A DNA stretch of 64,000 nucleotides from an uncultured Lachnospiraceae bacterium (GCA_947567595.1 CANOMQ010000007.1:62001-126000); one strand, 5' to 3'; positions 53,945-62,206 are shown, counted from the first letter of the stretch. Made by a program: numbers and translations. Notes: generated by a model not told the origin, from the sequence alone.

Positions 53945-54619
53945 ATGCCGGTTTTTCGATTGCGCAGACAGGAAATCTGTTTTCCAAATCCGACGCTGGC
54001 GCAGGAGGACGGACTTTTGGCGGTGGGCGGCGATTTGTGCGTGGAACGGTTACTGCTTGCCTATTCACACGGGATTTTTCCGTGGTACAATCCCGGTGAT
54101 GAAATCCTTTGGTGGTGCCCGCATGAGCGGTTCGTAATTTTCCCGAACGAAGTCCATATTTCGCGCTCCATGAAAAAGTATATGAAGAAACATGAGGTTG
54201 TCATCAGGCCAAACCGTGATTTTGCGGATACGATGCACCGTTGCCGCATGAAGCGCGAGCTTGATGAGGGCACGTGGATTTCGGACGAGATGGAGGAGGC
54301 TTATGCTGCGCTGCATAGGGCAGGGTATGCGGTGAGCGTGGAGGCGTTTGAGGACGGGCTGCTTGCCGGAGGGCTTTATGGCGTGGTGATTGGACGGTGC
54401 TTTTTTGGGGAGAGCATGTTTTCGGAGCGGGAAAACGGCTCAAAGCTTGCTCTGATTGGACTGGCAAGGCTACTTGCGGAGCAGGACTTTTTGCTGATTG
54501 ACTGTCAGTTTCACACGCAGCATTTGGAGAGCATGGGCGGACGGTTTCTTTCGTGGGAGGAATATGACAGGCTTTTGCAGGAGGGACTGGGACAGAATTT
54601 TGTACAAAAAGACAGTTGA
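53945..54619 (+). CDS. aat: Leucyl/phenylalanyl-tRNA protein transferase
   Basis: A 224-residue Aat enzyme, which adds Leu or Phe from tRNA to proteins with N-terminal Lys or Arg, creating N-degrons for ClpS-ClpAP. Motifs FPNPTLAQEDGLLAVGGDL, GIFPWYN and WWCPHERFVIFP are typical; length is normal. Three bases after clpA. Adaptor, unfoldase and transferase in one transcript form a self-contained N-degron module. Confidence 0.95.
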   Translation: MPVFRLRRQEICFPNPTLAQEDGLLAVGGDLCVERLLLAYSHGIFPWYNPGDEILWWCPHERFVIFPNEVHISRSMKKYMKKHEVVIRPNRDFADTMHRCRMKRELDEGTWISDEMEEAYAALHRAGYAVSVEAFEDGLLAGGLYGVVIGRCFFGESMFSERENGSKLALIGLARLLAEQDFLLIDCQFHTQHLESMGGRFLSWEEYDRLLQEGLGQNFVQKDS

Positions 54620-54638
54620 GCGGACAATCCTGCTTGAG

Positions 54639-55517
54639 ATGGAGGACCGTGCGGCTATCGCAAGGCGTGCGGCAAAGGACGAGGTGGTCACCAACCGTCT
54701 GTTCTATCAGGAGCAGTTTAAGGAGCTTTTGTACACGCGCAAGTTTATCGAGGAGAACATGAACGCGGCGATTGACGAGAAGCAGTTCAAGATGTACTTA
54801 CAGCCAAAGTACAGTATTTCGCAGAATAAAATCGTGGGCGCGGAGGCGCTTGTGCGGTGGATTCACCCGCAGCGCGGCATGGTTTTCCCGAATGAGTTTA
54901 TCCAGATTTTTGAGGAGAACGGTTTTATCCGTATGGTCGATTATTATATTTGGGAAGAAGCGTGTCATTTTATCCGCAGGTGCGAGGATTTGGGAATTAC
55001 GGACTGTCCGGTCTCGGTCAATCTGTCAAGGCAGCATTTGAAGGATACGGATTTTATGCGGGTGCTGGTGACGCTGATTGGCGAAAACAAAATCGACAAG
55101 TCCCTTTTGGAGCTTGAAATTACAGAGACGGCAAGCGGGGAGAAAATCAGCAAGGTGGCAGAGCAGTTAAAAAGGGACGGGTTTACGCTTCTGATGGACG
55201 ATTTCGGGAGCGGCTATTCTTCCCTGAACGTGCTTTTGGAGACGCCGTTTGACGTGCTTAAGCTGGATAAGAAATTTATGGACAACATGATGGCTTCGGA
55301 GAAAGGAAAGCTGATTTTGGAGTATGTCGTGTCGATGGCAAACAAGCTGGAGCTCGGGCTTTTGGCGGAAGGCGTGGAGACGAGGGAGCAGGCGGAGCTT
55401 TTGTCGAAAATCGGCTGTGACAGCGCGCAGGGGTATTACTATGCAAAACCGATGCCGCAGGAGGAATTTTTTGAAATGCTGCTGAAGGAGAGAGGCAAGT
55501 CTGCGGATTTGGCATAA
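54639..55517 (+). CDS. EAL-domain cyclic-di-GMP phosphodiesterase, likely 5'-truncated
   Basis: A 292-residue protein whose EAL domain is catalytically complete: GAEALVRW (EAL), VNLSRQ, ELEITET, DDFGSGYSSL, KLDKKFM, and EGVETREQ. It should hydrolyse c-di-GMP to pGpG. Residues 1-45 (DRAAIARRAAKDE, then FYQEQFKELL) look like the last helix of a GGDEF domain and its linker, so the gene appears to be the 3' part of a GGDEF-EAL protein. ATG 54639 has no ribosome site, and the frame runs open into aat; coupling to aat could supply translation. Confidence 0.82.
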   Translation: MEDRAAIARRAAKDEVVTNRLFYQEQFKELLYTRKFIEENMNAAIDEKQFKMYLQPKYSISQNKIVGAEALVRWIHPQRGMVFPNEFIQIFEENGFIRMVDYYIWEEACHFIRRCEDLGITDCPVSVNLSRQHLKDTDFMRVLVTLIGENKIDKSLLELEITETASGEKISKVAEQLKRDGFTLLMDDFGSGYSSLNVLLETPFDVLKLDKKFMDNMMASEKGKLILEYVVSMANKLELGLLAEGVETREQAELLSKIGCDSAQGYYYAKPMPQEEFFEMLLKERGKSADLA

Positions 55518-55541
55518 AATGTAGTCCATAGAGGAGAAGGT

Positions 55542-55985
55542 ATGAAAAAGGCAGTAACGACGGTTATTGTTGTGGTGATATTGGTGTTTTTTGCTGTTTT
55601 GGCGGCGGCGCCGATTGTCAATGACCGTGTGGCGAAAAGGACGGCGGACGGGCTTGCGGATTTGCCGCTGCCAGGCGGTACGAAGCTGCTTGAGGAGGTG
55701 TATCAGGCGGGGAAGCTGGTCGGGAACGGCAATGGAATGCAGTATTTTGGGGCGATACTGATACAGAGCGGGCAGTCGTTGGAGGAACTGCAGGAATATT
55801 ATGGGAGTTTTGCGGAGCACGAATGGGAGTGCGTGGTTGAACGGCAGACAGGCACGGACGTGGCTGTGATAGAGCATGGCAGGCTTTCCTTTGAGACGGA
55901 CGCGGCGCAGGAAGGGTATTATATTGTTTATTCGTGGGGCGAGAACCATACGGTTTTTCATGAATTGGATATCAGGGGGCATTGA
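55542..55985 (+). CDS. Hypothetical membrane-anchored protein
   Basis: A 147-residue protein with an N-terminal hydrophobic helix (about 5-24) and an exported domain with conserved-looking PLPGGTKLLEEVYQAGKLVGNGNGMQYFGAILI. Good ribosome site (GAGGAGAAGG). No family recognised. Follows the EAL gene by 24 bases and is ended by a terminator. Confidence 0.65.
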   Translation: MKKAVTTVIVVVILVFFAVLAAAPIVNDRVAKRTADGLADLPLPGGTKLLEEVYQAGKLVGNGNGMQYFGAILIQSGQSLEELQEYYGSFAEHEWECVVERQTGTDVAVIEHGRLSFETDAAQEGYYIVYSWGENHTVFHELDIRGH

Positions 55986-56007
55986 CAGAATTTAAGGAAT
56001 AAAAATA

Positions 56008-56042
56008 AGGTTTCCTAGAAGCGGGAAGCCTTGTTTTTTATA
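56008..56042 (+). terminator. Terminator after the hypothetical membrane protein
   Basis: AAGGTTTCC / GGAAGCCTT stem (one G-U pair), eight-base loop and a T-rich tail. Confidence 0.82.
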
Positions 56043-56077
56043 TCTTTTACAAGGGAAAATTTCAAGCAAGAAAATGG

Positions 56078-56107
56078 TTGACAAACCGCTGCACAGTCCT
56101 ATATAAT
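56078..56107 (+). promoter_or_regulatory. Promoter of the ABC-F gene
   Basis: Consensus TTGACA and TATAAT with an 18-base spacer, leading into a leader of about 270 bases ahead of the ABC-F gene. Confidence 0.8.
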
Positions 56108-56387
56108 AAGCGTAGTCAGTCTTGCAGACGCAGGATTGCAAATAACTAAAACTAATTTAATTAAAAACAAAAAGCGAGAGAGGTGAAAAGATGCGGAAAT
56201 AACCGATTTTGGAAAACATGGATTTTGATGGACAGTAAGGTGTTTTTTATGAAAAGCGCCGCTGTTTTTGTCCTGTTGCCAAAAGTGGGTTATGTTCTGC
56301 ACAGCCTCTCTTTTTGTGTGGAAAAAATCCTTTTTTGCGTGGCGCAGACGGTGAAAACGGCGGGCGTGAAAAGGAGGCGGTTGTTTT
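56108..56387 (+). promoter_or_regulatory. ABC-F leader with three-codon ORF and anti-Shine-Dalgarno helix
   Basis: The leader contains ATG-CGG-AAA-TAA (Met-Arg-Lys, 56191-56202) behind a strong AGAGAGGTG ribosome site. Downstream, GCCTC-T-CTTTT (56304-56314) can pair with AAAAG-GAGGC (56369-56378), which is the ribosome site of the ABC-F gene. GCGCC (56256-56260) can pair with GGCGC (56341-56345). Such leaders typically let a stalled ribosome on the short ORF open the downstream gene. The rest of the 402-base gap is AT-rich with no other ORF. Confidence 0.6.
56191..56202 (+). CDS. Met-Arg-Lys leader mini-ORF
   Basis: A three-codon ORF with a ribosome site (AGAGAGGTG, 5-bp spacing) stronger than most in the window. 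Very short leader ORFs of this kind precede antibiotic-inducible ABC-F and erm genes; this one lies about 185 bases upstream of the ABC-F start. Confidence 0.5.
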   Translation: MRK

Positions 56388-57953
56388 ATGGCACAAATCA
56401 GTGTATCAGATGTAACCTTCCACTACGAGGGAAGCTTTGACAATATTTTTGAAAAGATGACCTTTATCATCGACACGGACTGGAAACTGGGATTGATTGG
56501 GAGAAACGGCAAGGGAAAGACGACATTCTTAAATTTGCTGCTGGGCAAATACGATTATCAGGGCAGTATCCGCACGAATGCGGTATTTGACTACTTTCCG
56601 TATCCGGTTACGGCGGCGCAGGAGCGGCAAAGCTGTGCGGAATTTTATGAACAGCTAAAGCCGGGATGTGAATTTTGGCGTGTATTGTGTGAGCTGGAAA
56701 AGCTGCGGCTGGACACGGAGGTGCTTTACCGTCCGTTCGGGACGCTCAGCCACGGAGAACGGACAAAAGTCCTGCTTGCGGTATTGTTTTCGGGAGAAAA
56801 TGATTTTCTGCTGATTGACGAGCCGACAAACCATTTAGACCAAGCGTCGCGGGAGGTGGTGAAGGCTTACCTTGCGCAGAAAAAGGGATTTATACTGGTG
56901 TCGCATGACCGCGATTTGCTGGACGCGTGCGTTGACCATGTGCTGGTGCTAAACCGTCATAGCATTGAGGTGCAAAACGGGAATTTTTCGTCGTGGTGGG
57001 AGAATAAAAGCCGTATGGACGCGTTCCATCAGGCGGAAAATGAAAAGCACAAAAAGGAGATTGGGCGGCTGGAGCAGATGGCAAGGCGCACTGCGGACTG
57101 GGCGGACAAGAATGAGCGCACCAAAATCGGTTTTGATCCGATAAAAGAGCCTGACAGATGCAAGGGTACAAGACCTTATATCGGCGCAAAGACAAAGAAA
57201 ATGCAGAAGCGGGTAATGAATATGCAAAAGCGCATTGCGGACGAGATAGAGGAGAAGCAGGGATTATTGCTGGATATTGAGACGCCTGTGGATTTAAAGC
57301 TCATGCCAATGCGTCACCACAAGGAGGTGCTGGTTTCGGCGCGGGAGTACGGGATTTCCTATGGAAGTGCGGAGGGTGCGGACTGCCATGCGGTGTTTCG
57401 GGATTTGGACTTTGCGGTACGGCAGGGCGAGCGGGTGTTTCTGCATGGGAAAAACGGGTGTGGAAAATCAAGCCTGATCAAGGCAATCCTGCTGCGAAGC
57501 ATGGAGCGGGAGCGTGCAGACGCAACCTGCGCGGAGAGGACAGACACCACCATGCAGGAGACGGGAACGCTTACAACGGCGGCGGGGCTGGTCATTTCGT
57601 ATATCAATCAGGATACGTCGCACCTTCGTGGGGACTTAAAGACCTTTGCGGCAGGGCACGATTTGGACGAAAGCCTGTTTTACGCCATTTTGCGCCAGCT
57701 TGATTTGGAGCGGGTGCAGTTTGCAAAGCAGATGGAGGACTTTTCGGAGGGACAGAAAAAGAAGGTGCTGATTGCGGCGAGCCTGTTAAAGCCTGCGCAC
57801 CTGTATATTTGGGACGAACCGCTCAACTATATCGACGTGTTTTCGCGGATGCAGATTGAAAACCTGATTTTGAAATACCAGCCAACCATGCTTGCGGTGG
57901 AGCATGACGTGCGTTTTGAGGAGCGGATTGCGACGCGGGTTGTGCAGTTGTAA
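56388..57953 (+). CDS. ABC-F ribosome-protection protein, Lsa-like
   Basis: A 521-residue cytosolic protein with two ABC domains and no membrane helices. Domain 1 has Walker A GRNGKGKTT, signature TLSHGE, Walker B FLLIDEPTNHLD; domain 2 has GKNGCGKSS, FSEGQKKK and YIWDEPLNY. A charged helical interdomain arm (about 200-290) reaches the peptidyl-transferase centre in this family. The sequence is of the Lsa type, associated with lincosamide, streptogramin A and pleuromutilin resistance. Resistance is inferred, not shown; the regulated leader supports an antibiotic-responsive role. Confidence 0.88.
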   Translation: MAQISVSDVTFHYEGSFDNIFEKMTFIIDTDWKLGLIGRNGKGKTTFLNLLLGKYDYQGSIRTNAVFDYFPYPVTAAQERQSCAEFYEQLKPGCEFWRVLCELEKLRLDTEVLYRPFGTLSHGERTKVLLAVLFSGENDFLLIDEPTNHLDQASREVVKAYLAQKKGFILVSHDRDLLDACVDHVLVLNRHSIEVQNGNFSSWWENKSRMDAFHQAENEKHKKEIGRLEQMARRTADWADKNERTKIGFDPIKEPDRCKGTRPYIGAKTKKMQKRVMNMQKRIADEIEEKQGLLLDIETPVDLKLMPMRHHKEVLVSAREYGISYGSAEGADCHAVFRDLDFAVRQGERVFLHGKNGCGKSSLIKAILLRSMERERADATCAERTDTTMQETGTLTTAAGLVISYINQDTSHLRGDLKTFAAGHDLDESLFYAILRQLDLERVQFAKQMEDFSEGQKKKVLIAASLLKPAHLYIWDEPLNYIDVFSRMQIENLILKYQPTMLAVEHDVRFEERIATRVVQL

Positions 57954-57980
57954 AAAAAACGGAACTTTTTTTGCGGCTAT

Positions 57981-58027
57981 TACCCTATATTAGTGAAAGG
58001 GTTGAAATTCTTTCACGATATAGGGTA
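57981..58027. promoter_or_regulatory. Long inverted repeat upstream of the sigma factor
   Basis: TACCCTATAT-TA-GTGAAAG / CTTTCAC-G-ATATAGGGTA (10 bp plus 7 bp) around a ten-base loop. It has no T run downstream, so it may be a terminator for the ABC-F gene or an operator/attenuator for the sigma factor, which begins 54 bases later. Confidence 0.6.
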
Positions 58028-58080
58028 TCCTATTTTCCGGCCGTTTTCATGAGGGCGGGCGGTGTTGCAGGAGGTTAGCA

Positions 58081-58644
58081 ATGAGGCAGGAAGAACTGGA
58101 ACAATATATACAGGCGTACGGAAAGGACTTGTTTTCGTTTTGCCGTGCGGTGACGCGCAACAGTCAGGAGGCGGAGGACTTGTATCAGGACACGTTTTTA
58201 AAGCTTTATGAAATCGGGGAACAGGTTGTGATTACGAAAAATCCAAAAAGCTATCTGATGGGGATTGCGGTGAACCGTTACCGCAATGAGCGGCGCAAGC
58301 TGTCCGTGCGGCGACGGATTGCGGGAGTGTGGCAGTCCGTGGAGGAGATGGACGAGGATATTGCGGCAGACGGGCGGCTTTTGGAGGAGGAGGTCGTTGT
58401 GCGGGAGGAATGCGCGGCGGTGCGGTGCGCGGTGAATGCGCTGCCAGACCGCTACAGACTTCCGGTGCTGCTGTTTTACATGGAGGAACTGTCGCTTGCG
58501 GAGATTGCGGCGGTGCTGAAGCTGCCGGAGGGCACAGTCAAGAGCAGGCTGCACCGCGCAAAGCAGATATTGCGGCAGAAGCTGGGCGCGCTTGTGGCAG
58601 AAGAACTGCCACAGGCTGGGAAAGGAGCATGGAGCGAAAAATGA
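58081..58644 (+). CDS. ECF-type sigma-70 factor
   Basis: A 187-residue RNA polymerase sigma factor: region 2 (AYGKDLFSFCRAVTRNSQEA and DLYQDTFLKLYE), a Glu-rich linker, and region 4 (LPDRYRLPVLLFYMEELSL, then EGTVKSRLHRAKQ). Its stop overlaps the anti-sigma gene as ATGA. The pair probably senses an envelope signal. Ribosome site GGAGGTTAGC. Confidence 0.92.
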   Translation: MRQEELEQYIQAYGKDLFSFCRAVTRNSQEAEDLYQDTFLKLYEIGEQVVITKNPKSYLMGIAVNRYRNERRKLSVRRRIAGVWQSVEEMDEDIAADGRLLEEEVVVREECAAVRCAVNALPDRYRLPVLLFYMEELSLAEIAAVLKLPEGTVKSRLHRAKQILRQKLGALVAEELPQAGKGAWSEK

Positions 58645-59816
58645 AAGAGGATATGGATAGCTTGTTAAAAAAATCACTAATTCCGACGGATATGCCTCCC
58701 GAACGGCTGAATTGTCAGGTTCTTTTGCGGGCAAAGGAGAGAGAAATGATGAAACATCAAAAAAGGATTCCGGCGGCGGTTGCCGCTGCGGTATGTGTAG
58801 TGCTGCTTGGTTCAATGACGGCGGTTGCGGCGAGGCGGTATTTTAGCCCGGCGGAGATTGCCACGGAGTTTGAAAACGAGACGCTTGCGAAGGCGTTTTC
58901 GGGCGAGGGTGCGGTGCTTGTCAATGAAACGCAGGAGAGCGGCGGCTACCGCATTACGCTGTTGGGGAGCGTTGCGGGGAAAAATCTCAGCGATTATATG
59001 ATAACGGACGATAAGGGCATGGTAGAGGAGGATAAAATTTATACGGTCGTGGCGATTGAGCGTGCGGACGGGACACCGATGCCGGATACGTCGTCGGACG
59101 ATTATGACAAGGAGCCGCTTTATGTGTCGCATTATATCCGCGGATTAGATCCGAATGTGTATAGCCTACAGAGTATGGGCGGCGGTTATTCGACGGCTGT
59201 AAGGGACGGCGTGATGTACCGCATGGTGGAAATGGACAATATTGAGATGTTTGCGGATAAGGGGATTTATGTCGGTGTCAGCTCGGGGACGTTTTATGAT
59301 AGTGCGGCGTACCGTTTTGACGAGGGCAGCGGCGAAATCAGCCCGAATACGGGGTATCAGGGCGTGAATGCGCTGTTTACATTGCCTGTGGACAAAAGCA
59401 AGGCGGATAGCGCGGCTGCCGAGGCGTATTTGAAGGAGCTGCGCGCCGAGTGGGAGACGCCTGCGCAAGGCTCGTATGACTTCCAAATGGGGAAAGCGGA
59501 CGCGTCGGATTTGGCGGTTGAGGCGTTTATGGAAAAGCTGACGGCAGAAAACCTTGACGAATATGCTGCGCCTGTGGAGGCTACAAGAATGGTGCTGACG
59601 CCGGATAAAGAGGGCATGGTTTCAGGCTCTTATGAGCTGGAAAACGGTGCCGCAGGCAGCAGTGCCTTTTGGGTTACGCCAGAGACGAAGGCGGGAGAAT
59701 ATCAGATTGGCGGGTATTCTTATTCGGAGAATGCGTTGGAGGATTTGCTGATTGATGTGTATGTTTTAAATGAGGACGGTACGGTAACGTATGTCGTTTA
59801 CAGACCGAAGAAGTGA
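58641..59816 (+). CDS. Anti-sigma factor, DUF4179-like
   Basis: A 391-residue membrane protein: cytosolic N-terminus (about 1-40, sigma-binding), one transmembrane helix (about 46-63), then a large exported domain starting as DUF4179 (RRYFSPAEIATEFENETLAKAF). It overlaps the sigma gene by four bases, the usual ECF pair. Start ATG 58641 is chosen for the overlap; in-frame ATG 58629 is one base from AAAGGAG and less likely. Confidence 0.85.
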   Translation: MKEDMDSLLKKSLIPTDMPPERLNCQVLLRAKEREMMKHQKRIPAAVAAAVCVVLLGSMTAVAARRYFSPAEIATEFENETLAKAFSGEGAVLVNETQESGGYRITLLGSVAGKNLSDYMITDDKGMVEEDKIYTVVAIERADGTPMPDTSSDDYDKEPLYVSHYIRGLDPNVYSLQSMGGGYSTAVRDGVMYRMVEMDNIEMFADKGIYVGVSSGTFYDSAAYRFDEGSGEISPNTGYQGVNALFTLPVDKSKADSAAAEAYLKELRAEWETPAQGSYDFQMGKADASDLAVEAFMEKLTAENLDEYAAPVEATRMVLTPDKEGMVSGSYELENGAAGSSAFWVTPETKAGEYQIGGYSYSENALEDLLIDVYVLNEDGTVTYVVYRPKK

Positions 59817-59840
59817 ATAGAGTATTGCTGGAAAAAGTCG

Positions 59841-59869
59841 GCGGACAGGTATGGGAAATGCCTGTCCGC
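59841..59869 (+). terminator. Hairpin after the anti-sigma gene
   Basis: Perfect GCGGACAGG / CCTGTCCGC stem, 11-base loop, then a short AT-rich tail. Terminator-like but with a weak T run. Confidence 0.6.
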
Positions 59870-60057
59870 TATAAATGTTTATTGCTATTGGAAATTTTCG
59901 TGGAACTGATGGAGAAAATATGGTAAAATTACGGAAATACTCCATATGACAGTGCAGCATTCCGAAAGCTGAAAGCTGTCCTGTATTTGGTCGCAGTGTA
60001 TTTTGTCTGCGGAAGAAGCTTGGACTGGGATTAATCAATCATAGGAGGGAACAACAA

Positions 60058-60498
60058 ATGAAATCGTATCAATTTTATGGATGGGAATCTGCTGATATAA
60101 AGGACGTGAACGGTCTGACACCGAGAGACTATTACGATATTCTTTCTGACATTTGGTGTGCCGACACCTGCGCACCACGGATGAGGGACAGATGGAGTGT
60201 CCTTAATCCTACACTTGGGCAGTGCTCAATTACGGCGTTCCTGATGCAGGATATCTTTGGCGGTAAGGTATATGGTATCTTAAGACCTGATGGAAACTAT
60301 CATTGTTTTAACGTGGCAGATGGCTGTGTGTTTGACCTGACCAGTGAACAGTTCGGGGAGGAAGTGCTCGATTATGGCAACTGTCCGGAACAGTTCAGGG
60401 AGGTACACTTTGCAAAAGAGGAAAAACGGGAGCGGTATGAATATCTGCGGGCACAAGTTTTGAACAAATGTTCGAAAATGGGTGTTTATCTTAGGTAA
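60058..60498 (+). CDS. YunG-family protein
   Basis: A 146-residue cytosolic protein with WSVLNPTLGQCSITAFLMQD, GGKVYGILRPDGNYHCFN, and FDLTSEQFG, which match the YunG family (function unknown). The conserved Cys of GQC and the His of NYHCFN resemble a papain-like pair, but this is only a suggestion. Good GGAGGG ribosome site. Not co-transcribed with a known partner. Confidence 0.8.
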   Translation: MKSYQFYGWESADIKDVNGLTPRDYYDILSDIWCADTCAPRMRDRWSVLNPTLGQCSITAFLMQDIFGGKVYGILRPDGNYHCFNVADGCVFDLTSEQFGEEVLDYGNCPEQFREVHFAKEEKRERYEYLRAQVLNKCSKMGVYLR

Positions 60499-60634
60499 TC
60501 AGCCTCCAATGGCGCAAGGACATTCGGGTTTTGCATTATTCAAATGAGTAAAATGTTTTATGTCATTATGAATTGTATCACACAGCCAATCATGTCGCAA
60601 CGTTTTCAATGAAAAAGTTAATCGGAAGATATAT

Positions 60635-60754
60635 ATGGTGTGGCTCATTTGTCAGTGTTCTACCAGATGTGAGAGATACGAACATTGCAGTGTGCCTGAT
60701 GTACCAAAAGGAGATAAGTTTGTTCATTGCAAAATTGCCTGCGCATGTGTATAA
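60635..60754 (+). CDS. Cys-rich mini-protein candidate
   Basis: A 39-codon ORF with seven cysteines (CQC, RC, HC, HC, CAC pattern) and the soluble segment SVPDVPKGDKFVH. No good ribosome site and no family recognised; the frame is open upstream to 60572. The Cys spacing (CxC ... CxxxCxC) is suggestive of metal binding. It could be chance. The other contents of the 374-base gap between the YunG gene and galK are AT-rich DNA and the galK leader; a longer overlapping frame (60573-60764) looks spurious. Confidence 0.3.
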   Translation: MVWLICQCSTRCERYEHCSVPDVPKGDKFVHCKIACACV

Positions 60755-60792
60755 TGAAAAATAACAGAAAATGCGAAATAAATTTTTAAGAA

Positions 60793-60865
60793 GGAAAAAC
60801 AAGGAGGAAAATTCCTCTGCGACTGATGGACAGTCGCATTTTTCCTTCGGAAAAACAAGGAGGAA
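60793..60865 (+). repeat. Duplicated ribosome-site motif with hairpin before galK
   Basis: GGAAAAACAAGGAGGAA occurs at 60793-60809 and again at 60849-60865. Between them GCGACTG / CAGTCGC forms a 7-bp hairpin followed by ATTTTTCC. A 16-residue ORF (60826-60876, MDSRIFPSEKQGG...) ends by overlapping the galK start as ATGA. A galK attenuator or recent duplication is possible. Confidence 0.5.
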
Positions 60866-60872
60866 TTGCACA

Positions 60873-62105
60873 ATGAATATCCCTAGTAGTGAAAGACTGG
60901 AAGCCATTTACGGCGAGAGCACAAAAAGCGCGGAGCGATTTGGCGCGCTTGCGGACAACTTTAAAAAAATTTACGGACACGATGAGGCGGCATATTTTAC
61001 ATCGCCGGGACGCACGGAAATCATCGGAAACCACACCGACCACAACGGCGGCAGGGTGATTGCGGGCAGCATTGACCTTGACACGATTGGTGCGGCGGCA
61101 AAAAATGACAGCAGTGTCATACATATCACAAGCGAGGGCTACGCGGAGGAAATCGTGGTTGACCTCACAAAGCTTGACAGCATTCCCAAAGTGGTCGGAA
61201 CACCGTCGCTTGTTGCGGGCATGATGGAAGCGGCGAAAAAGTTCGGATTTGAGACGGGCGGCTTTGACGCGTATGTATCGACAAACGTGATTGCGGCGGC
61301 AGGTGTGAGCTCGTCGGCATCGTTTGAAATGCTGGTCTGCACGATTGTCAATCATCTGTTTAACGACGGCAAAATGAGCGTGTCGGATTACGCAAGAATC
61401 GGGCAGTATTCCGAAAACGTTTTTTGGAACAAGGCATCCGGCATGATGGACCAGATGGCGTGCGCGGTCGGAGGCCCGGTTTTGTTCAGCTTTGCAAACG
61501 GCAGCCAGCCGGAATATAAACCGCTTGACTTTTCGTTCCAAAGCAAGGGCTACCGCCTTGTCATTGTCAATACGGGCAAGGGGCACGCGGATTTAAGCGA
61601 CGAGTATTCAAGCATTCCAAATGAAATGAAGGCGGCGGCAAAGGTGATTGGCGCAGAGCGTCTTTGCGAGACGAATTTGGAGGCGCTTTTGGCAAACGTG
61701 GATAAAATTTCGAACGACAGGGCAGTGCTTCGCGCAATCCATTTCTTTGAGGAGGACAGGCGCGTCGGGGAGCTTGCGGACGCGATTGCACAGGACGATA
61801 CGGCAAAAATCCTGCGCCTGATACAGGAGTCCGGCACGTCGTCATGGGAGCTTTTGCAGAACTGCTATTCGCTGCAAAATTGCGAGGAGCAGAAGATTAC
61901 GCTCACCCTTGCTCTGACGCAGTTATTCTTAAACAAAATCGGTGACGGCGTCTGCCGCGTGCATGGCGGGGGCTTTGCGGGCGTGATTGCGTGCTTGGTG
62001 CCGGTTGCGGAGATACAAAATTATGTAAACCATATCGCGGCGTATGTCGGTGAGGAGAACGTTTACCCGATGAATATCCGTGCGGTTGGTGCAGTCAAAA
62101 TATAA
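60873..62105 (+). CDS. galK: Galactokinase
   Basis: A 410-residue GHMP kinase that phosphorylates galactose at C1 in the Leloir pathway. The galactokinase signature GRTEIIGNHTDHNGG is near residue 47, the ATP loop AAGVSSSASFEML and the C-terminal VHGGGFAGVIACLV are present. Start ATG 60873 after AAGGAGG; longer in-frame reading back to 60771 covers non-coding DNA. Other gal genes are not in the window. Confidence 0.93.
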   Translation: MNIPSSERLEAIYGESTKSAERFGALADNFKKIYGHDEAAYFTSPGRTEIIGNHTDHNGGRVIAGSIDLDTIGAAAKNDSSVIHITSEGYAEEIVVDLTKLDSIPKVVGTPSLVAGMMEAAKKFGFETGGFDAYVSTNVIAAAGVSSSASFEMLVCTIVNHLFNDGKMSVSDYARIGQYSENVFWNKASGMMDQMACAVGGPVLFSFANGSQPEYKPLDFSFQSKGYRLVIVNTGKGHADLSDEYSSIPNEMKAAAKVIGAERLCETNLEALLANVDKISNDRAVLRAIHFFEEDRRVGELADAIAQDDTAKILRLIQESGTSSWELLQNCYSLQNCEEQKITLTLALTQLFLNKIGDGVCRVHGGGFAGVIACLVPVAEIQNYVNHIAAYVGEENVYPMNIRAVGAVKI

Positions 62106-62130
62106 AAAATCGGTACAGGACGGTTAATTA

Positions 62131-62144
62131 TTTACAAATGTAAA
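62131..62144. promoter_or_regulatory. BlaI/MecI-type operator 1
   Basis: Palindrome TTTACAAATGTAAA (core TACA-xx-TGTA) 63 bases upstream of the BlaI-type gene. Identical, on the opposite strand, to a second site at 63941-63954. Confidence 0.75.
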
Positions 62145-62206
62145 CCGATATAAATTACGGAGAGGTCTTCCGGCGGAAAAGACATAACCGTAGAAGGAGG
62201 GACAGC

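Noticed and set aside
54498-54638. Longer frame for the EAL gene inside aat
   Set aside because: It is the out-of-frame shadow of aat and does not resemble a GGDEF domain.
58329-58640. Longer frame for the anti-sigma gene inside the sigma gene
   Set aside because: Low-complexity Gly/Arg/Ala translation of high-GC sigma DNA; the ATGA overlap at 58641 is the expected start.
60573-60764. 63-codon frame before galK
   Set aside because: No ribosome site and no family; the overlapping Cys-rich frame is marginally more protein-like, and both may be spurious.
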